Assembly: GCA_963700885.1 (NCBI GenBank)
Contig: CAVOZJ010000038.1
Span: 434,001-498,000 of the forward strand
Length of the DNA: 64,000 nt
From: Anderseniella sp963700885
Lineage (GTDB): Bacteria > Pseudomonadota > Alphaproteobacteria > Rhizobiales > Aestuariivirgaceae
Direction of reading: 5' to 3'
Below the pieces are notes generated by a model. That model had not been told where the DNA came from and did not search any database. It saw nothing but the letters and a program-made list of their open reading frames with translations. Each line of letters opens with the position of its first letter. Position 1 is the first letter of the stretch. Both the position numbers and the translations under genes were made by a program. Shown here piece by piece: positions 35,423 through 44,543 of the stretch.

Positions 35423-35967
35423 TGCGCGGTTTCCTTGGGTTTCACCTGAATGGAGGCAAGATATCGGGAGAATTCATTTATCTGGTCATCTGTGAGATCG
35501 CGGGAACTGCGCGCCACACCGGCGATAAGGAGGTCGTCAAAGACAAATGTGGCGGAATAGTAAAAAAAGGTTGTCAGAGAACTTTCCGCTACCATCGAAC
35601 ATACCGGGACCATGTTGATTTGCGGTTTGCGGCCTGGCGACAGGCGAAGGCCACTCTTCTTCAGTGACTGCGAAAGCCCGCGCAGCAAACCGCACGGGTT
35701 TGGCACCTTTTTGCCTGTCGCCCCGGGTGCGATTTTGACCTGTATCAGGCCGCTCTCGCCGTCAGGTTGAATATTGAACTTCTGATCCAGTGAAATCTGG
35801 CCTTCAGATGCCAATTGCCAACTCGCAAAAGGTTCAGCGACCACTTCATAGGGTTTGCCGCCGATGTTCATCGTCAATTCAAGTTTGCGGGTGTCTACGG
35901 CATTGGCCGGCAGCCACCCAAGCGTGACGACGGCAAATGCAATTGCGAATTTCGTCGTTGTGTTCAC
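35419..35967 (-). CDS. exported protein of unknown function inside the purSQ operon
   Basis: The 182-residue product has a signal peptide (FAIAFAVVTLGWLPANA) and no family I recognise. It contains one short beta-rich half (LTMNIGGKPYEVVAEPF) and a C-terminal half with two Cys (NPCGLLRG, VPVCSMVAESS) that could form a disulfide. It is coupled by 4-base overlaps on both sides, to purS before and purQ after, so it is made with the FGAM synthase subunits although it is exported. No purine function is implied by sequence; the arrangement alone is the evidence. Confidence 0.8.
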   Translation of the reverse strand: MNTTTKFAIAFAVVTLGWLPANAVDTRKLELTMNIGGKPYEVVAEPFASWQLASEGQISLDQKFNIQPDGESGLIQVKIAPGATGKKVPNPCGLLRGLSQSLKKSGLRLSPGRKPQINMVPVCSMVAESSLTTFFYYSATFVFDDLLIAGVARSSRDLTDDQINEFSRYLASIQVKPKETAQ

Positions 35968-36203
35968 TCAACCTCCACCCGGTAGTTTTCAATCACGGTA
36001 TTGGATAGCAATTTTTCACACATGGCCTCAACGCGGGTTCTGGCATCGCCGGCATTGGCAGCATCAATATCCAGCTCGATAAACTTTCCCTGGCGCACAT
36101 TGCCGACTCCGGCAAAACCCAGTGAAGCGAGCGCTCCCTCGATAGCCTTGCCTTGCGGGTCAAGCACACCGTTTTTCAGTGTAATGATAACTTTGGCTTT
36201 CAT
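35964..36203 (-). CDS. purS: phosphoribosylformylglycinamidine synthase, PurS subunit
   Basis: The 79-residue protein shows the PurS pattern MKAKVIITLKNGVLDPQGKAIEGALASLGF, then VGNVRQGKFIELDID, then a helical end with EAMCEKLLSNTVIENYRVEV. It is the small structural partner that brings PurL and PurQ together. It starts 47 bases after purC and overlaps the exported-protein gene by four bases. Confidence 0.95.
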   Translation of the reverse strand: MKAKVIITLKNGVLDPQGKAIEGALASLGFAGVGNVRQGKFIELDIDAANAGDARTRVEAMCEKLLSNTVIENYRVEVE

Positions 36204-36250
36204 GCGGCATTCGTCCTCAGGAACAATCAGATCGGGTCTGCACCTAAAGG

Positions 36251-37021
36251 TCAGGATTTGACCAGCGTCGGTTTGGCCGGTTTTGCGGTATCATTTTCGT
36301 TCAGGATACCAAGCCGGCGGGCAACTTCCTGGTATGCTTCCACCAGGCCGCCCAAATCACGTCTGAACCGGTCCTTGTCGAGCTTTTCGTTGGTTTTCAT
36401 ATCCCAGAGCCGGCATGAGTCCGGGCTGATCTCGTCAGCCAGAATGGTGCGGACCAGATCGCCTTCATACTGACGGCCAAATTCGATCTTGAAGTCGACC
36501 AGTTTGATGCCGATGGCGGCGAACATGCCGGACATGAAATCGTTGATGCGAATGGTCATGGCCATTATGTCATCAATTTCCTGCGGGCTGGCCCAGCCGA
36601 ACGCCGTGACATGCTCTTCTGCCACCAGCGGATCGCCCAGTCCATCGTTCTTGTAGCAGAATTCGATGATGGATCGCGGCAATGCGGTACCTTCTTCTAT
36701 CCCAAGCCGCTTTGCCATCGAACCGGCTGCGATGTTGCGTACGATTACTTCCAGGGGAATGATTTCAACCTCGCGCACAAGCTGTTCGCGCATGTTGAGC
36801 CGTTTGATAAAATGGGTCGGCAGGCCGAGTTCGTTCAGACGCTCAAATATGAACTCGGAAATCCGGTTGTTGAGCACGCCCTTGCCTTCAATGACTGCCT
36901 TTTTCTCGGCATTGAACGCGGTAGCGTCATCCTTGAAATGTACAATAACTGTGCCCGGCTCAGGACCCTCGTAGAGGATCTTTGCCTTGCCTTCATAAAT
37001 GCGTCTGCGGCGCTGGTTCAT
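36251..37021 (-). CDS. purC: SAICAR synthetase
   Basis: The 256-residue enzyme ligates aspartate to CAIR with ATP. Features are RRRRIYEGKAKILYEGPEPGTVIVHFKDDATAFNAEKK (nucleotide-binding start), GVLNNRISEFIF, VRNIAAGSMAKRLGIEEG, and LVDFKIEFGR with LADEISPDSCRLWD. The start at 37021 (MNQRRRRIYEG) is chosen because it matches the family; the frame continues 19 codons upstream without family character. purC leads the minus-strand run purC-purS-exported protein-purQ. Between it and the divergent zeta gene, 37022-37300 holds promoter sequence. Confidence 0.96.
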   Translation of the reverse strand: MNQRRRRIYEGKAKILYEGPEPGTVIVHFKDDATAFNAEKKAVIEGKGVLNNRISEFIFERLNELGLPTHFIKRLNMREQLVREVEIIPLEVIVRNIAAGSMAKRLGIEEGTALPRSIIEFCYKNDGLGDPLVAEEHVTAFGWASPQEIDDIMAMTIRINDFMSGMFAAIGIKLVDFKIEFGRQYEGDLVRTILADEISPDSCRLWDMKTNEKLDKDRFRRDLGGLVEAYQEVARRLGILNENDTAKPAKPTLVKS

Positions 37022-37300
37022 TTGAAATTTCCCTGGGTGGCGGCAAACACGCCTCAAAATGCTTCTGCCGAATGGCACTCTCTAGACCAGATGGAGTATG
37101 GGTACAATGGAAGCGGGCGATTCCCTAACCGGTTTCAATCAGCATCCGGGGTTTTCTGCCCTTATGATGCGCGACGCCGCATAATATCAAAAGACATAAT
37201 AATTACCACTTTGCTATGACACGTATTGAAGCTGCCACAGTGATTGGCTATGTCTTGACGAATATCAATATCAGGCCCTCACAATGGAGCACATAGACGA

Positions 37301-37624
37301 ATGAGCAGTTTTGACGAGCGGAAAAAAGGCTTCGAGGGCAAATTTGCCCATGACCAGGAGCTTCAGTTCAAGGCAGGTGCACGGCGTAACAAGCTATTGG
37401 GCCTGTGGGCGGCCGGGTTGATGGGCAAAACCGGAGATGATGCCCAGGCTTATGCCAGAGAAGTCATCAAGTCTGACTTTGAAGAAGCCGGCGACGAGGA
37501 TGTATTCCGCAAAGTGCGTGGCGATTTTGATGCTGCAGGTGTAGAGCAGTCCGACCATCAACTTCGCCGTCAGATGGACGAGTTGCTGGCAGAGGCCATG
37601 TTGCAGCTTGAAAACGAAGGTTAA
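37301..37624 (+). CDS. F1-ATPase zeta subunit (DUF1476)
   Basis: The 107-residue protein matches DUF1476 over its length: MSSFDERKKGFEGKFAHDQELQFKAGARRNKLLGLWAAG, EVIKSDFEEAGDEDVFRKV, LRRQMDELLAEAM. In Paracoccus this family was shown to be the zeta subunit, which inhibits F1-ATPase hydrolysis in place of an IF1-like protein. The N-terminal helix is the inhibitory segment. A possible promoter is TTGAAG (37226-37231), 17 bases, TATGTC (37249-37254). The TTG start of the next gene follows three bases after the stop. Confidence 0.9.
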   Translation: MSSFDERKKGFEGKFAHDQELQFKAGARRNKLLGLWAAGLMGKTGDDAQAYAREVIKSDFEEAGDEDVFRKVRGDFDAAGVEQSDHQLRRQMDELLAEAMLQLENEG

Positions 37625-37627
37625 GCA

Positions 37628-38404
37628 TTGGGATACTCCCATGCATTGTCTCTAAAGACACGTATTGCGAGCGCTAATGGTGGCCCGGTGTTCATGGTCT
37701 GGTGCCAGATGCCGGGTGAGGAACAGGCAGCGGCCATCGTGCGTGGCGGTTTTGCCGGTGCGCTGTGCGACATGCAGCACGGCTTTGCCAGTTATGACGA
37801 GATGCGCCTCATGATACAGGCTACTGGCCGTGCCGGTGGCGTGCCAATGATGCGGCCACCTCTGGATGATTTTGGAATGGCGGCGCGTGCACTGGACGCA
37901 GGTGCATCCGTCATAATCTCGCCGATGATCAATACACCCGATGATGCAAGACGACTGGTTGATGTTACCAAGTACCCACCGCTTGCCTCACGCAGTTTTG
38001 GTCCGGCGCAGGCTCTCGAGTTGTGGGGCATGAACGGTCAGGATTATCTGAGTGCTGCCAATGATCTGATTTGCGTGCTGGCGATGATTGAAACTGCGCA
38101 GGCCATCTCCAACCTCGATGATATTCTGGGGCTGGATGGCATTGATGGCGTGTTTGTTGGACCGTACGACCTGTCGATCAATCTGTCCGGTGGCAAGGTA
38201 GGCGGCGCCAATGATCCGGATGTGACTGACGCCCTTCCCAAAATTGTGGCCTCGGCGCGCAAGCACGACAAGATTTCCGGTATTTACGCGTCCGGGAGTG
38301 CACAGGCCAGGAGTTTTGCAGACTCGGGTTTCAATCTTGTTTCGGCAACGAGCGATGCGGGCCTGATCGCTGCCGGTAGCAAGGCTGTGCTGGGCGGGAT
38401 CTAG
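37628..38404 (+). CDS. HpcH/HpaI aldolase/citrate lyase family protein
   Basis: The 258-residue protein is a class II pyruvate-type aldolase with the family blocks GALCDMQHGFASYDEM (catalytic His area), RPPLDDFGMAARALDAGASVIISPMINTPDDA, LAMIETAQAISNLDDI with the metal-binding Glu, and GVFVGPYDLSINL. It cleaves 4-hydroxy-2-oxo acids into pyruvate and aldehydes, substrate unknown. The frame offers TTG at 37628 as the first start, three bases after the zeta gene; no in-frame ATG lies before the second block, so the TTG is used. Metal ligand and base residues look intact. Confidence 0.83.
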   Translation: MGYSHALSLKTRIASANGGPVFMVWCQMPGEEQAAAIVRGGFAGALCDMQHGFASYDEMRLMIQATGRAGGVPMMRPPLDDFGMAARALDAGASVIISPMINTPDDARRLVDVTKYPPLASRSFGPAQALELWGMNGQDYLSAANDLICVLAMIETAQAISNLDDILGLDGIDGVFVGPYDLSINLSGGKVGGANDPDVTDALPKIVASARKHDKISGIYASGSAQARSFADSGFNLVSATSDAGLIAAGSKAVLGGI

Positions 38405-38431
38405 AGAAACATTGATTCACCTGAACCCCTA

Positions 38432-39544
38432 TCAGGTTTTTGCTGGTGGCACCAAACGCTGTATTGCCTGTGGCATGAAACTCACCACTTTCGAGCGGAT
38501 GGGTGACCAGCCAGCGCTCAATGACAGCAAAAATATCCCGATCGCCAGTGCTGTGATACCGGAGCTGTAATCGCGGAAGCCGGATTCAGCGATAAGGGTG
38601 CTGGCCGCATAAAGCACATAGATCAGCGACGACACCAGCAATGCCCGCCGATCAATGATCAGAGCCAGCAATCCGAAAGCCAGGTAGAATGCCAGCACGG
38701 CGCTGGCCTGCGCGCTGCTGAGGCTGTCAGTCAGGATGCCCAGCATCGTGAACAGACCGTGCACGATCAGCGGCGCTGCCAGCATGTGAAGCCAGAAAGC
38801 AATGTCGGCCTTGCGGGTCAGCCGTAGCCTGTCCCGGGTGTCAAAAATCATGGCGATCACGAGGGTTGCCAGGCCGGAGGCGAGCAGCATCGCCGACGTC
38901 GTGCTGCCAAATCCGGCCAGAGCAGTGGCTAGAACAACAAGCGCTGCCATGCCCGCGGCCACGGTGATGGGTACATGGAAACGCATCCAGTGCAAACCCG
39001 CTGCAATGACCGCGAATACTGCGCCAATTCCGGCCCCTGTTGCTTCGCCGTGACCGGATACAAACACACCTGCCATAGCTCCCGAGCCAAGAAAAACACT
39101 GAAAACAAATGCACCCAACAATACAATGCTGGGAAATGCCATCCGGCGGCGGCGGGTGAAGTATTCCGCCATTGTCCAACTGGCAGCTGCGATGGCGAAC
39201 ATGGCGACCGGTCTTGTTGCGCCGTCCATCGAACCAAGACCGCCCAACAGGCTGTTGATCGCAAACAATACCAGCCCGATGGCGATGGTGACAAAAATGT
39301 CGTTGAAACTGCGAATGAACCGGAACGATTCTTCATCTGCCTGCAGCGGCATCTTTCGCGATTGTGCTGCAAAGGCCAGAAGAGCTTGTGCATGTTGTTC
39401 CGGCAATACACCTGCCGCCACGGCACTTTTTACTTCGTCCGTAGTTATGGCGTCGAGTGGTTGATTTTCGTCCAATGGCTGTATTCCCGATGGGCTTTCG
39501 GAGCACACCTGACGAATTGCTGCACTGAAGGTCAAGAGGTGCAT
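38432..39544 (-). CDS. multi-pass membrane protein of unknown function (DUF2157-like)
   Basis: The 370-residue protein has a ~90-residue soluble N-terminus (TTDEVKSAVAAGVLPEQHAQALLAFAAQ, a DUF2157-like pattern) and then nine or so membrane segments in two groups separated by FDTRDRLRLTRKADIAFWLH. No catalytic motif is seen. It is convergent with the aldolase gene over 27 bases. A gene-free stretch 39545-39710 precedes the next gene on the plus strand. Confidence 0.65.
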   Translation of the reverse strand: MHLLTFSAAIRQVCSESPSGIQPLDENQPLDAITTDEVKSAVAAGVLPEQHAQALLAFAAQSRKMPLQADEESFRFIRSFNDIFVTIAIGLVLFAINSLLGGLGSMDGATRPVAMFAIAAASWTMAEYFTRRRRMAFPSIVLLGAFVFSVFLGSGAMAGVFVSGHGEATGAGIGAVFAVIAAGLHWMRFHVPITVAAGMAALVVLATALAGFGSTTSAMLLASGLATLVIAMIFDTRDRLRLTRKADIAFWLHMLAAPLIVHGLFTMLGILTDSLSSAQASAVLAFYLAFGLLALIIDRRALLVSSLIYVLYAASTLIAESGFRDYSSGITALAIGIFLLSLSAGWSPIRSKVVSFMPQAIQRLVPPAKT

Positions 39545-39710
39545 GGGCGCCTGCCTCTATCTGTCGCGCATGGCTGCCGCGCCGGCCTTCAGATGAGTTC
39601 GACTTTAGTGGGAAATCCCACATAACGCATCCGGGGATTCCGATAGAAATGATCATGCCGTTGTTTGGGGGCTACCGAACTCAATACCAAGAACAACAAG
39701 GACTGGCCCT

Positions 39711-39911
39711 ATGTCGAACTGGACAATTCTTCCAACCCGCTCGCAAAAAGAGCATGACACGGAGACACTATTACAGAAAATGCGTCATTTGACCGACGGT
39801 ATTCGTCTTGGACAATCTTCCGGCACGAGTTGTCTTGATACAGGTTATCTGGATGATCACGTGCTCAAGGATATTGGCCTTGACCGCTCGGATCTGACCA
39901 GGCGCCGGTAA
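39711..39911 (+). CDS. short DUF1127-like protein
   Basis: The 66-residue product ends with YLDDHVLKDIGLDRSDLTRRR, the signature half of DUF1127 proteins (compare HQLADIGISREQA at 32.4 kb), after a polar ~45-residue lead (LPTRSQKEHDTETLLQKMRHL). It is the second such small protein in the window. No operon partner is evident; 39912-40078 after it contains no gene. Confidence 0.6.
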   Translation: MSNWTILPTRSQKEHDTETLLQKMRHLTDGIRLGQSSGTSCLDTGYLDDHVLKDIGLDRSDLTRRR

Positions 39912-40078
39912 GCTGCGCGACTGCCTGCCACGGATCATCTGGCCCACGTACCGTTGATGATCGGTGTGCGGCAATAACTCCGCCAAGCACTCCAGACTGC
40001 TTTCTCCGCGATCATTGATGGCATATGGTGCCGTCAGAATTCGGGTTAAGGGATTATTGATTGTCAGGAGAATGCGAT

Positions 40079-40636
40079 ATGCAAAATCGAGTGGTGTCCC
40101 TGGTAACTGCTATGCTGTTTGTGCTGGGTTTGGCTATGCCAGGACAACTATCGGCAATTGCAGCGGAACCGGCACAGCTTACCGTCATCGGCAAGATTGA
40201 AATCTCAAACCGATCCGGATCTGAAGACTTTTCAGACGCATTTTTCAAGTTCCGTGAGAAGGAATTCACCAAGGCCTTCGAATTCACATATGCAAGCCTG
40301 GCGGCACTACCTCAGGTGTCAGTAACTGCAAGGGCGGAAAATTGGCCAGCCGCTGTCAATGCAGCAGGGCCGAGCCTGGAGGATGTCATGAAGGCAGCAG
40401 GCGCGGCGGCTGACGCAAAACTTTCGTTGGTAGCGCTTGATGGTTACACGATTGAGCTTGAGGCAGCGGAGAGACATGCCCGGCACTGGATTCTGGCGAT
40501 TTCGTCCAATGGCAAGCCGCTTGGAATTGGAGGCCGTGGTCCAGTTTGGCTGTTGTATGACACAGGGGGGAAGACCGTCGATACCGATGCTGAAGGGCGA
40601 TGGGTCTGGTCGGTGTTCATGATCGAAGTCGAGTAG
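40079..40636 (+). CDS. exported small protein resembling a molybdopterin-binding oxidoreductase domain
   Basis: The 185-residue product has a signal peptide (LVTAMLFVLGLAMPGQLSAIAA) and a domain resembling the C-terminal part of sulfite-oxidase-fold proteins: FTKAFEFTYASL, DGYTIEL, SSNGKPLGIGGRGPVWLLYDTGG, RWVWSVFMIEVE. Stand-alone versions lack clear cofactor residues, and enzyme activity is doubtful. Start 40079 (MQNRVVSLVT) is chosen over an ATG-like start six codons earlier because it begins the signal peptide. Confidence 0.6.
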   Translation: MQNRVVSLVTAMLFVLGLAMPGQLSAIAAEPAQLTVIGKIEISNRSGSEDFSDAFFKFREKEFTKAFEFTYASLAALPQVSVTARAENWPAAVNAAGPSLEDVMKAAGAAADAKLSLVALDGYTIELEAAERHARHWILAISSNGKPLGIGGRGPVWLLYDTGGKTVDTDAEGRWVWSVFMIEVE

Positions 40637-40746
40637 ATCAGGAACCCCAGGCAGTTCGCACTGTAACTCCATTGACGACTTTACTTTGAAAAGGCCATGA
40701 TCGGCGAGTGTTGTTGTTTTTTCACCCGCCAAGGCCAGCAATCCTC

Positions 40747-41988
40747 ATGACTTCGAAAAATACCGACAGCCTGTCCCGCGACGAGGCCATTGACCGTCTG
40801 GTCCAGGTTAGCCTTGGTGCAGCTCCAGTTTCACAAATGACGGACAAGTATTTCACCAATACGCGCCTGGTCGTAGAGGCCAATGGCGATGTGGAGGTGA
40901 CCTATGCAGTTTTTTTGCGACGGCGTTGCATTGCCGCGCTTGAACCGGCGGAACGACTGATCAAGGCAATTGTGCCCGAAGCGAAAATCACGAGATTCTA
41001 CCCTGATGGCGAAATAGTACCTGCCGAACGCAAATTAATGGAAGTTCGCGGCCCGATGTCCAAGTTGTCGGAAGTGGAAACGCTGCTGTTGCAAAAGACC
41101 GGATTTCCATCTGTGTCCGCGGTCAACGCCTATGAAATGTGCATGGCGCTGCCAGGCGCGGCATTTATCGATATGCACGCGCGTCATGGCTCCGGCATCG
41201 ACATGAATATGCTGGCAGCTTACGGCGCGTCGGTTGGTTCTGATGCCGCGCGAAAGGCCAACAAGGATGTCACGGGATTTATCGGGTCTTCTCAGGATGT
41301 GACGGCGCCGATGTTTGGCGCGAAAGCCGGTATCGGCACCATGCCGCACGCATTGGTGGGATATACCGATGGTGACGTGCTGAAGGCGATACAATTGTTC
41401 AGTGAGCGCCTGCCGCACATTGATCATCTTGTGGCACTGGTGGATTTCAACGGCAAGGAAATTACCGATAGCCTGCGCACTGCGGACTGGTTTTTCAACG
41501 AGGCCAAACTTGACGAAAAAGGCAAAACACTGGGGGTCAGGCTCGACACCCACGGCGGTCGTTTCGCCGAAGGTCTTGACTATGAGAAATCGATAGAAAC
41601 CGTCGGGCGCTGGCTGGACGTGGATGGTGAGTACAACATCGTGGAGCACGTTCTGGGCCCGCGTGCCTTCCAGCTCGACCCGGGAAACATTCTTGTCGAC
41701 AAGGTTCGCAGGGTGCTGTTCGGTTCAGGTGTATCGGTTGCAAACATAATCTGTACCCGCGAAGCACTCGACGAAGCAGGATTGGCCAAGGCACAGATTG
41801 TCGCGTCTTCCGGGTTCAGCCCGCAAAAATGCCAGATAATGGGAGCTGCACGTGCCCCAATTGATACCGTCGGTACCGGTAGTTTCCTGCCTGCTACACT
41901 AACGGAAACCTACGCCACAGCCGACATAATTGCATATGATGGCGTGCCACGTGTGAAATTGGGCCGGGAGTTTTTGTTTGATCGGTAG
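40747..41988 (+). CDS. pncB: nicotinate phosphoribosyltransferase family enzyme
   Basis: The 413-residue protein has the NAPRTase layout: an N-terminal domain with MTDKYFTNTRLVVEANGDVEVTYAVFLRR, METLL-like EVETLLLQKTGFPSV, the catalytic-loop block IDMHARHGSGID with the reactive His, and VRLDTHGGRFAEGLDY with GTGSFLP near the end of the barrel. The reaction joins nicotinate and PRPP into nicotinate mononucleotide, salvaging NAD. It is intact but divergent from enterobacterial PncB. It is followed by an L,D-transpeptidase gene 172 bases on. Confidence 0.8.
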   Translation: MTSKNTDSLSRDEAIDRLVQVSLGAAPVSQMTDKYFTNTRLVVEANGDVEVTYAVFLRRRCIAALEPAERLIKAIVPEAKITRFYPDGEIVPAERKLMEVRGPMSKLSEVETLLLQKTGFPSVSAVNAYEMCMALPGAAFIDMHARHGSGIDMNMLAAYGASVGSDAARKANKDVTGFIGSSQDVTAPMFGAKAGIGTMPHALVGYTDGDVLKAIQLFSERLPHIDHLVALVDFNGKEITDSLRTADWFFNEAKLDEKGKTLGVRLDTHGGRFAEGLDYEKSIETVGRWLDVDGEYNIVEHVLGPRAFQLDPGNILVDKVRRVLFGSGVSVANIICTREALDEAGLAKAQIVASSGFSPQKCQIMGAARAPIDTVGTGSFLPATLTETYATADIIAYDGVPRVKLGREFLFDR

Positions 41989-42160
41989 GGCGGTTGAACG
42001 AGGTTGCCAAGCATCCGGGTTCTGACATGTCAATTTTTGCTGGCCTGCGCGCTCCGGATTTATCAATTCCTGCAAAAAGTCGCAGGTCAATACTGTACAA
42101 GCCGCAACAGTTTGTGTTTCCCTAGAGACAACTAAAAACAGCAAACCAGAGGGCGTGAGT

Positions 42161-42613
42161 ATGAGTAAATTTATCCATTTTATATTGCAAAAAATGTTTG
42201 CGGTTATGTCATTTGCCGGGATTTTAATCACAACCAGCACTACCGCCTCGCAGGCTGATGTGGTTGCGAGAGTGAATCTTTCATCGCAAACCATGCACGT
42301 TCGGGTAAATGGCAGGCCTTATGCCAGCTGGAAAATTTCTTCCGGTCGTAAAGGTTACCGCACTCCCACTGGCACGTGGCGACCAAAGTGGACCACCAGA
42401 ATGCATTACTCACGCAAGTATGATTATTCACCAATGCCATATTCGGTCTTTTACAATCGCGGTTACGCGGTACATGGCACCAACTATGTCCGGCGACTCG
42501 GCCGTCCTGCCTCGCACGGTTGCATTCGCCTGCACACTGACAATGCGCGGGAATTTTACAACCTGGTGAAACGATATGGCCGCAGTAACACCTTGATCAG
42601 GGTGGCGTACTGA
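42161..42613 (+). CDS. secreted L,D-transpeptidase (YkuD domain)
   Basis: The 150-residue protein has a signal peptide (FAVMSFAGILITTSTTASQA) and a minimal YkuD domain: VARVNLSSQTMHVRVNGRPYASWKIS, YAVHGTNYVRRLG, and the active site SHGCIRLH with the nucleophilic Cys. It would form 3-3 cross-links or attach proteins to peptidoglycan. ATG at 42161 is preceded by an in-frame GTG at 42155; the ATG is chosen because GAGGGCG lies 8-10 bases upstream. The larger P-loop gene starts 76 bases after its stop. Confidence 0.9.
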   Translation: MSKFIHFILQKMFAVMSFAGILITTSTTASQADVVARVNLSSQTMHVRVNGRPYASWKISSGRKGYRTPTGTWRPKWTTRMHYSRKYDYSPMPYSVFYNRGYAVHGTNYVRRLGRPASHGCIRLHTDNAREFYNLVKRYGRSNTLIRVAY

Positions 42614-42688
42614 CGTCGATATTTCATCGGTATCCAATGCGGGGTTTTTCTTTGCTGCCAGCAGCCAAGTTCCCGTAAACTCCGCCAC

Positions 42689-44497
42689 ATGAGTGAAGCG
42701 ATTCCGGAAAACCTCGGTCCGTGGTCTCCCGGCATCAGTTCGGCGATACCGGAAAGGTATTTGCCATTTGCCACCGTCTACCGGCCTGAAAACGTTTGCA
42801 CTTCCCTGCAGCAGGCTCGCGAACTGGCTGATTTCACCGGTCTTGCACCGCATTGTCTGGTGGCATTTCGACCAGAGCGCCTGATCGTGCATGAAGTGTT
42901 GATCCGGGTCATGGCGGAATTGTCCGTCCCTGACGGCGAGGTCTATGAAGATCTCGGAATCAACTTCCGGCGAATGGTTGGTATCATAGTGTCGAAGTAT
43001 GTCGGCCCGGAAAGGGCAGCAATTGTTGCTGCTTTTGAGGAGGTTTGCGAAACAGCGAAACAGGTGTTTCTGACGCAGTTTGAATTCGCATTGACCGGAG
43101 AAGCGGTTGCATTGGAAACGACCCGCGGCACTACCAGGCGCGGCGGATGGCTGTCGCGGCTGTTTGGTGGTGGAAATGCCGTGAACAAGTCATCAGGCAT
43201 TGCACAACCGGGTCAAAACCGAGAGGAGGAACTGGCAGCCAGGTGGCAAGAGGCGGCAGCTAAATCAACAGACCCGGTCGAGAGTGCCGCATATCAATCA
43301 ATGTTGCGTATACTGGCTGTTGTCGTTGGCAAACGTGGCCGGTTGGTGGGAAATGCCGGGTTACTGTCGGGGCTTGCACTGCGCGATTTCAGCAATGGCT
43401 ATGGCAGCAAGTTTATTGGAGAACAACTTTCAGGCTTGATTCATGCTGCGGCGCAGGCAGAAGGTTTCAAGGTTTTGCCTGCCCAGGAAAAACCGGTTAT
43501 CCTGAATGTCAAAGGTGCATCTGCAGCCGGGAAAAGCACACTTCGCCCGCAGCAGAAACATCTGGTAGAGGTACTTGGTCTTGACTGGACAGATTTTGCC
43601 CTGATCAGTCCGGATATCTTTCGCAAGTACCTCCTTGACTATGGCTCGCTGGACGAAGCCACGCGCTATGCGGGATCCCTGTCAGGTCATGAAATTGAAA
43701 TTGTCGATCTGAAACTCGATGACTATATGGCGGCCAAGGCGGCCCGGGGGGGCATGCCACACCTGCTTATTGACAGATTCCGGTTTGACAGCTTTTCTCC
43801 GCAAACTGACGAAGCCCAGGGCGGCCGGCTGCTGACCCGGTTTGGGTATATCGTGTACATGTTTTTCATGATCACGCCGCCGGAAGAAACTGTCGAGCGC
43901 GCCTGGCATCGCGGTCAGCAAGTTGGGCGTTACAAGGCGGTGGATGATCTGCTATACCACAATATCGAGGCGTTTTCTGGAATGCCGAACCTGTTTTTCA
44001 CCTGGGCGTTGCGTGACGGCAAACAGGTACATTTTGAGTTTCTCGACAATTCGGTAAAAAAGGGTGACAGGCCTCGCACAGTTGCTTTTGGTTTAAATGG
44101 CGAAATCAATATCCTTGACATTCCGGCCATGGTGAACATCGACCGCTACAAGCGCGTCAATGTGGAAGCCGGTTCCCGCGGAGAGGTGTTTCCAACAGGT
44201 GATGAGATGTCGCCAACGAGCAATACGGACTTTCTGAAGGAGTGTTGCCGCAAACTTCGTACCGTCAGGCTGGCCGAGCAGGACACCGGCGAGGTTTATG
44301 CCTGGATAGAGCAGGGGGCGGCAGTGGCGGTTAACCCGGCTGTATTGAACCGCGCCTTGAAAACCGCAGATGTGCGCGAAGCCCTGACAGCCGTCATGCC
44401 GTCGCTTGTCGAAGATCAGGAAAGCCTTGAACGGCGTCGTGAAGTTCTTGACTCAAATGATCCACACACGCTTGGCGCATGGGGCGAACGCGACTGA
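42689..44497 (+). CDS. large P-loop protein with a zeta-toxin/kinase-like core, function unknown
   Basis: The 602-residue protein is not recognised as a named family. A Walker A, GASAAGKST, is at residues ~276-284; LISPDIFRKYLLDYG (~303-317) resembles the DxDxxR-type strand of zeta-toxin-like kinases; LLIDRFRFDSFS (~359) and MITPPEETVERAWHRGQQVGRYKAVDD (~392-420) look like a Walker B-region and a lid. The N-terminal 270 residues are helical with a hydrophobic patch (RRGGWLSRLFGGGNAVN), and residues ~450-600 form a separate soluble domain (VFPTGDEMSPTSNTDFLKE). No membrane segment is certain. Zeta toxins phosphorylate UDP-GlcNAc; the neighbouring L,D-transpeptidase gene makes a cell-wall link possible. 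Confidence 0.6.
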   Translation: MSEAIPENLGPWSPGISSAIPERYLPFATVYRPENVCTSLQQARELADFTGLAPHCLVAFRPERLIVHEVLIRVMAELSVPDGEVYEDLGINFRRMVGIIVSKYVGPERAAIVAAFEEVCETAKQVFLTQFEFALTGEAVALETTRGTTRRGGWLSRLFGGGNAVNKSSGIAQPGQNREEELAARWQEAAAKSTDPVESAAYQSMLRILAVVVGKRGRLVGNAGLLSGLALRDFSNGYGSKFIGEQLSGLIHAAAQAEGFKVLPAQEKPVILNVKGASAAGKSTLRPQQKHLVEVLGLDWTDFALISPDIFRKYLLDYGSLDEATRYAGSLSGHEIEIVDLKLDDYMAAKAARGGMPHLLIDRFRFDSFSPQTDEAQGGRLLTRFGYIVYMFFMITPPEETVERAWHRGQQVGRYKAVDDLLYHNIEAFSGMPNLFFTWALRDGKQVHFEFLDNSVKKGDRPRTVAFGLNGEINILDIPAMVNIDRYKRVNVEAGSRGEVFPTGDEMSPTSNTDFLKECCRKLRTVRLAEQDTGEVYAWIEQGAAVAVNPAVLNRALKTADVREALTAVMPSLVEDQESLERRREVLDSNDPHTLGAWGERD

Positions 44498-44543
44498 AGT
44501 TTGCGCAGCAACTTTGGCGACTGGCAAGATTGCTGCTGCGGGT

